This document shows, piece after piece, positions 59,734 through 64,000 of a stretch of DNA of 64,000 nt. Numbering within the stretch: the stretch's first letter is position 1; every line of letters starts with the position of its first letter. Under the pieces are notes generated by a model. It worked only from the letters and a program-made list of their open reading frames with translations, did no database searches and was not told the origin of the DNA. The position numbers and the translations under genes were made by a program. This DNA comes from an uncultured Eubacteriales bacterium (GTDB taxonomy: Bacteria > Bacillota > Clostridia > Oscillospirales > CAG-272): positions 165,315-229,314 of the forward strand of contig CAJUIQ010000001.1 in NCBI GenBank assembly GCA_910586545.1, read 5' to 3'.

Positions 59734-60779
59734 CATTTTATCTTATCTGCCAGACGGAGACGCAAAAAACCTACGTCTCGCACGGTAATTTCTCCGTCAC
59801 CGTCCATATCCGCCGCCTTTAGCTGCGCTGCGGTGAGGGCGTTTTTTCCTGTAAGCTTGTCTGCCAGATGGAGTCGGAGAAGTCCTGCGTCCCGGATCGT
59901 GATTTCTCCATCTCCGTCCACGTCTCCCTTGGCGGGGCCTTCTGAAATGCCTTCTACCGTGACGGCATAGGTAATGGCCTTTCCTTCACATCCCGGCAGA
60001 AAGACCGATACGGTGGTGCTGCCGTTTCCTGCCGGAGAAATCACGCCGTCTGCGGATACAGTCGCTACTTTAGAATTTGCGCTTGTATAGGCGAGATTGC
60101 TCTTGTCCAGATTTACGTGTGCATACTCCCATCCAGTATTTTTATTGCAGATGGATGCAATTTGGAAGGTCTCTCCCTCACGCAGGGTAATATTTGTCTC
60201 TTGCCGCGCAAAGAGGGACACATATTTTTCGCTGACATTTATCTGGCGGGTCACTGTTTTGGTTTGGGTGGATTTTTCCACAGCCCGGGGAGCGCCTCCA
60301 TCAAAGAATTGCACCCAGAACAGAAATCCGTTGTATTGGAATACACCAATGCCGACAGATTGAAAATCCTTACTCAAAATGTTCTCTCGATGTCCCTGTG
60401 AGTCCATCCATCCGTCCATAACATCGCCGGGGGACGTATACCCTGCCGCAATGTTTTCTCCAACGCTAGAGCGCCAGTCGCAAATTGTAAAGCATCCGCT
60501 GTCGTCCGGGCGGGTGTGCTTATAATAGACGGCACATTCTGCCGCCCGTTCCATGGCGGCGTCCAGCAGCACTGCATCCATTGCCAGCGGCGCTACGCCG
60601 GCGGCGGCACGTTCTGCGTTAATGCGGTCCAGTATATCCCACGCATATTGATATACGGCATCTCCCGTAATGCCTATGGAAGCGTCCGCTGCCGCTCCGG
60701 CGGGAACGACGAGCAGAGAAATCGTAAGAATCAGGCAAAGTGCGCTAAGAAGCGCATGCCTCAAGAGACTTTGTTTCAT
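59733..60779 (-). CDS. secreted CAP/SCP-domain protein with Ig-like and dockerin domains
   Basis: A 348-residue secreted protein. The signal peptide runs to about residue 30 (cut near PAGAAADA). A CAP/SCP domain follows (INAERAAAGVAPLAMDAVLL, VGENIAAGYTSPGDVMDGWM, HRENILSKDFQSVGIGVFQY). A Big2-type Ig-like domain lies near residues 200-285, and a type I dockerin ends the protein with two calcium repeats, DVDGDGEITIRDAGLLRL and DMDGDGEITVRDVGFLRL. The dockerin implies binding to a cohesin partner at the cell surface. Start chosen at the ATG before the signal peptide. Confidence 0.9.
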   Translation of the reverse strand: MKQSLLRHALLSALCLILTISLLVVPAGAAADASIGITGDAVYQYAWDILDRINAERAAAGVAPLAMDAVLLDAAMERAAECAVYYKHTRPDDSGCFTICDWRSSVGENIAAGYTSPGDVMDGWMDSQGHRENILSKDFQSVGIGVFQYNGFLFWVQFFDGGAPRAVEKSTQTKTVTRQINVSEKYVSLFARQETNITLREGETFQIASICNKNTGWEYAHVNLDKSNLAYTSANSKVATVSADGVISPAGNGSTTVSVFLPGCEGKAITYAVTVEGISEGPAKGDVDGDGEITIRDAGLLRLHLADKLTGKNALTAAQLKAADMDGDGEITVRDVGFLRLRLADKIK

Positions 60780-60872
60780 TTTACAAATCCTGCCTTTCAG
60801 AATAGTAGTACCATGAAGCGAAACCGCTTGCGGTGCTATTATACCGCTTTCATCTGGATTTGTCAATGAAGA

Positions 60873-61439
60873 TTACTGCCTGCACAGTTCCAGAAATGCC
60901 TGATGCAGTCTGTAGTCGTGATCCAGTTCGGGATGAAAGGACAGTGCAATCTGCTTTTGATACTGGACGGCTACAATATGCCCTTCAACAGTTGATAATA
61001 TGGAAACTCCCTCGCGGACCTGTGTCACATAAGGGGCGCGAATAAAGGTCATGGGGATTTTTCCTATGCCCCTGCATTCGCATTCTGTATGAAAACTGCC
61101 AAGCTGTCTGCCGTAAGCGTTTCTCCGTACAGTAATTGGAATGGTTGCAAAATAGGCGGTATCCTGCTCCTCTATCGTTTGTGCAAGCAAAATCATTCCG
61201 GCGCAGGTGGCAAGTATCGGCATTCCGTTCGCTATCCATTGTCGCATAGGTGCAAACAACTGCAGTTCATGCAGCAGTTTCCCCTGTACGGTGCTTTCGC
61301 CGCCAGGGAGAATAATGCCGTCAAAGGATTGCTGCAGATCTCTCTTACAGCGTATCTCTTTATAAGGAAGATGTAATGCGTCAAGCGCCGCTTCGTGTTC
61401 GGCAAACGCTCCCTGCACAGCCAAAATGCCGATTTTCAT
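60873..61439 (-). CDS. pdxT: pyridoxal 5'-phosphate synthase glutaminase subunit
   Basis: Class I glutamine amidotransferase subunit, 188 residues, giving ammonia to PdxS. GILAVQGAFAEHEAAL, LPGGESTVQGKLL, nucleophile in ATCAGMILLA, and the His-Glu in LSFHPELDHD. Start overlaps the pdxS end by one base. Confidence 0.97.
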   Translation of the reverse strand: MKIGILAVQGAFAEHEAALDALHLPYKEIRCKRDLQQSFDGIILPGGESTVQGKLLHELQLFAPMRQWIANGMPILATCAGMILLAQTIEEQDTAYFATIPITVRRNAYGRQLGSFHTECECRGIGKIPMTFIRAPYVTQVREGVSILSTVEGHIVAVQYQKQIALSFHPELDHDYRLHQAFLELCRQ

Positions 61440-62311
61440 TATTTTCCTCTTTCTGCCATCAGAAGCTGGATTTCCTGCTCGTTGATTCCTACCATAGCTT
61501 CTCCCAGATTACTAGACAATTCCGCGATCATTTTCGCATCTGTATAATTTGCTACAGCTTTGACGATGGCGTTTGCACGCTTCTTTGGGTTCCCGGATTT
61601 AAAAATACCGGAGCCGACAAAAACCCCTTCTGCTCCAAGCTGCATCATAAGAGCGGCATCCGCAGGGGTAGCTACTCCACCTGCCGCAAAGTTTACCACG
61701 GGGAGCTTTGCATTTCGATGCACATATAAAATCAGCTCATAGGGAACTTGCAGCTGCTTTGCTTCCTCGTATAAGGCGTCCTCCCGCATTGCGGTAATTT
61801 TTGCGATGGCGCTGTTCATCTTACGCATATGGCGCACAGCTTGTACAATATCTCCAGTGCCAGGCTCTCCCTTTGTGCGGATCATAGAGGCCCCTTCGTT
61901 AATCCGACGCAACGCCTCTCCCAAATCCCGGGCGCCGCAGACAAACGGTACCTGAAAATCTCTTTTGTTGATGTGATAAACGTCGTCGGCGGGAGAAAGT
62001 ACTTCACTTTCGTCGATATAGTCGATTTCTATGGCCTGTAGAATTTGTGCCTCTGCGAAATGGCCGATTCTGCATTTTGCCATAACCGGTATGGACACCG
62101 CCTCCTGAATGCCGCGGATCATCTTTGGATCGCTCATTCTGGAAACACCGCCCGCAGCGCGGATGTCGGCGGGGATGCGTTCCAGCGCCATAACGGCGCA
62201 GGCGCCTGCCTCCTCAGCGATTTTTGCTTGTTCCGGTGTTGTGACGTCCATGATGACGCCGCCTTTCAGCATCTGTGCCAGTTGTTTGTTCAGTTCGTAT
62301 CTGTTTTCCAT
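61439..62311 (-). CDS. pdxS: pyridoxal 5'-phosphate synthase lyase subunit
   Basis: A 290-residue (beta-alpha)8 enzyme that builds PLP from ribose 5-phosphate, glyceraldehyde 3-phosphate and ammonia. GGVIMDVTTPEQAKIAEEAG, MALERIPADIRAAGGVSRM, CRIGHFAEAQILQAIEIDYI, FVCGARDLGEALRRI and the phosphate site GGVATPADAALMMQLGAEGV are all typical. Operon with pdxT, divergent from the MocR regulator. Confidence 0.98.
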   Translation of the reverse strand: MENRYELNKQLAQMLKGGVIMDVTTPEQAKIAEEAGACAVMALERIPADIRAAGGVSRMSDPKMIRGIQEAVSIPVMAKCRIGHFAEAQILQAIEIDYIDESEVLSPADDVYHINKRDFQVPFVCGARDLGEALRRINEGASMIRTKGEPGTGDIVQAVRHMRKMNSAIAKITAMREDALYEEAKQLQVPYELILYVHRNAKLPVVNFAAGGVATPADAALMMQLGAEGVFVGSGIFKSGNPKKRANAIVKAVANYTDAKMIAELSSNLGEAMVGINEQEIQLLMAERGK

Positions 62312-62436
62312 TGCTTCAATCCACCTTTTTATCTGCTTGTAAATCTGTTCCTTTTGTAGTATAATGCGTTTGTGGTATTAAAAGAATATCCAATTTAAAT
62401 ATATTCAGTAAGGTCAGATTGGAGGAAATTAGGACT

Positions 62437-63834
62437 ATGCTTACGTATAATCTCACGCATACAGGGTCAGATTCTCTTTACGAATACCTGTGCAAGAGCA
62501 TCAAAAACGATATTATGCATGGTATGCTGAAGCCGGGAGACAAGCTTCCGTCCAAGCGCGTATTTGCTGCAAATTTGGGTGTCAGCGTGATTACAGTAGA
62601 AAACGCATATGCCCAGCTCATCGATCAGGGGTATATTTATTCCATTCCTAAAAGAGGCTATTATGTGGCGGATTTTGGCAATATGTTGGCGGAAAAAAAA
62701 CAAACCTTTGTAAAAGAAATGGTGCCGCTTACCGGAGGAAACACATCCTATTTTGCAGACTTTTCCAGCAATCAGACCTCTTCTGACCTTTTTCCGTTTA
62801 CTATCTGGTCAAAAGTGGTTCGGGAAATACTCAGTGACAGCCGGGTGCAGCTGATGACAAATTCTCCCTGCGGGGGCATTTCGGCGCTACGAAGCAGCAT
62901 TGCCATGTATTTGAAAAATTTTCGAGGGATGACTGTGCAGCCGGAACAGATTATTATTGGCGCAGGAACGGAATATTTGTATGGACTTTTAATTCAATTG
63001 CTGGGAAGGGAGCGGACTTATGCGGTGGAGAATCCGGGATACAGCAGGCTGGAGAAAATTTATCGCAGCTTTCGCGTGCCCTGTGCTTGGATCCCCTTGG
63101 ACGAAGGGGGAGTCTGCGTTTCAGATTTAGAGGACGCAGGTGTGGATATCGTGCACGTCACGCCGTCCCATCAATACCCAACCGGTATTGTCATGCCCAT
63201 CAGCAGGCGGTATGAACTGCTGGGCTGGGCGGCGCGGGAGGAAGGACGCTATATTATTGAAGACGACTACGACAGTGAGCTTCGGCTGAGCGGACAGCCG
63301 ATTCCTACCCTGCAGAGTATTGATTTGTCGGAAAAGGTAATTTATTTGAATACATTTACAAAAACACTGTGTTCTACCGTCCGGATCAGCTACATGATTT
63401 TGCCACCGGGACTTTTATCCCGCTTTTATGAGGGACTATCGTTTTATTCCTGTACGGTTTCCAATTTTGAACAGTATACTTTGGCTAGATTTATTGAGGA
63501 GGGAAAGTTTGAAATGCATATCAACCGGTTGCGCAGCCATTACCGCCGAAAGCGGGATCTTTTGCTGGAGGCGCTGCAGAAAAGCAAGCTGGGGGATATG
63601 GTTTCTATATCCGGAGAGAAAGCCGGACTGCATTTCCTCATGACGGTTCACACGGATTTGCCGGAAAGCGTTGTGATAGAACGTGCAAAATCCAGGGGGA
63701 TCAAGCTGGCAGCGTTGTCCGGTTATTTTCATGGGGAGCGTCCGCCGGAAAATGTATATGTAATGCACTATTCTTCTATTGATGTAGATCGGGCGGACGA
63801 GATTATGGCGCGGCTTTATAAAAGCTGCACATAA
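62437..63834 (+). CDS. pdxR: MocR/PdxR-type regulator of vitamin B6 synthesis
   Basis: A 465-residue fusion of a GntR winged helix (YEYLCKSIKNDIMHGMLKPG, LPSKRVFAANLGVSVITVE) with an aminotransferase-like domain. The PLP Lys lies in NTFTKTLCSTVRISYM and HVTPSHQYPTGIVMPISRRY is a conserved segment. In other bacteria such proteins sense PLP and control pdxST, and this gene is divergent from pdxST across 125 bases. Start is the ATG 12 bases after GGAGG; a TTG six codons earlier overlaps that site. Confidence 0.9.
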   Translation: MLTYNLTHTGSDSLYEYLCKSIKNDIMHGMLKPGDKLPSKRVFAANLGVSVITVENAYAQLIDQGYIYSIPKRGYYVADFGNMLAEKKQTFVKEMVPLTGGNTSYFADFSSNQTSSDLFPFTIWSKVVREILSDSRVQLMTNSPCGGISALRSSIAMYLKNFRGMTVQPEQIIIGAGTEYLYGLLIQLLGRERTYAVENPGYSRLEKIYRSFRVPCAWIPLDEGGVCVSDLEDAGVDIVHVTPSHQYPTGIVMPISRRYELLGWAAREEGRYIIEDDYDSELRLSGQPIPTLQSIDLSEKVIYLNTFTKTLCSTVRISYMILPPGLLSRFYEGLSFYSCTVSNFEQYTLARFIEEGKFEMHINRLRSHYRRKRDLLLEALQKSKLGDMVSISGEKAGLHFLMTVHTDLPESVVIERAKSRGIKLAALSGYFHGERPPENVYVMHYSSIDVDRADEIMARLYKSCT

Positions 63835-63881
63835 AATATCCGCCGGCGGCAAAAATCTTTCTATTCCTACCGGATTTGCTC

Positions 63882-63910
63882 TTGCTACGGGCTGCCAGGT
63901 AGTGTATAAT
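63882..63910 (+). promoter_or_regulatory. sigma-A promoter of the last, partial gene
   Basis: TTGCTA, 17-bp spacer, TATAAT. Confidence 0.75.
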
Positions 63911-63985
63911 CAAACTACATATGCTATATACTACTATATCGGTCAAGTTGGCGTGGTGCCGAATACAAGAAAGGCGGAAGGTCAA

Positions 63986-64000
63986 ATGCTGAAGGATATT
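63986..64000 (+). CDS. start of a gene cut by the window edge
   Basis: ATG after GGCGGAAGGTCAA, giving MLKDI before the sequence ends. A promoter lies about 75 bases upstream. Nothing can be said about the product. Confidence 0.5.

Noticed and set aside
1..64000. CRISPR arrays, insertion sequences or prophage genes.
   Set aside because: No regularly spaced repeats, transposase, integrase or phage structural genes were seen.

Overview
This window looks like chromosome from an anaerobic Clostridia-type Firmicute, probably of the Oscillospirales/Ruminococcaceae kind. The evidence is the divIVA-ylmH-sepF-yggS cell-division cluster, strong purine-rich ribosome binding sites, sigma-A promoters with TTGACA/TATAAT elements, a T-box leader, two ferrous-iron Feo systems, a dockerin-bearing secreted protein, a class 1B PyrD with its PyrK partner, and PduL as phosphotransacylase. 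I saw no phage, insertion sequence, CRISPR array or rRNA. Base composition is fairly even. The clearest exception is about 9.86-11.96 kb, which is visibly AT-richer and ends at a tRNA gene.

Left part (0-16.6 kb): A lysozyme-response-like operon on the minus strand carries an SGNH hydrolase, a SigV-like ECF sigma factor and an RsiV-like anti-sigma factor, the last cut by the window edge. A MATE exporter and a von Willebrand A protein without a signal peptide follow. Next is an iron-uptake operon (two FeoA, FeoB, a small Cys-rich membrane protein) facing a DtxR-type regulator, with three matching GGTTAGC-N4-GCTAACC sites. Then come a lipoprotein, a two-gene AT-rich island (Nfo-like TIM barrel and DUF6615-like nuclease candidate) beside tRNA-Pro, a second SGNH hydrolase, a PAP2-like protein, an HTH-membrane fusion, PduL, an HPr-like protein without the active His, and PgeF.

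Middle (16.6-31.6 kb): A complete UMP operon, pyrC-K-D-F-E-B-I, has a terminator in its leader and a highly folded spacer between pyrC and pyrK. Only carbamoyl-phosphate synthase is missing. After it lie a GH20 hexosaminidase, BirA and a run of small uncharacterised proteins. On the minus strand a T-box leader precedes an acyl-CoA ligase and a sodium:solute symporter.

Minus-strand block (31.9-45.2 kb): prs, rluD, lspA, divIVA, ylmH, sepF, yggS, an HlyD-like protein, an SbcCD-like pair (YhaN/YhaO type), ogt, and a second feoA-feoB pair with no DtxR-type operator.

Right part (45.3-64 kb): cinA-dxs, a LeuA-like enzyme with an N-terminal EF-hand loop, secG with a long acidic tail, a DUF5107/TPR protein with an EamA exporter, and an operon for a 2-oxoacid dehydrogenase complex (YhcH-like protein, E2, E3, fused E1 alpha-beta) behind a 42-bp near-perfect palindrome. 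A secreted CAP-dockerin protein, PdxT-PdxS and the divergent MocR/PdxR regulator follow. The window ends at the first codons of another gene.

All calls come from reading the sequence and from remembered family features. No search was run.
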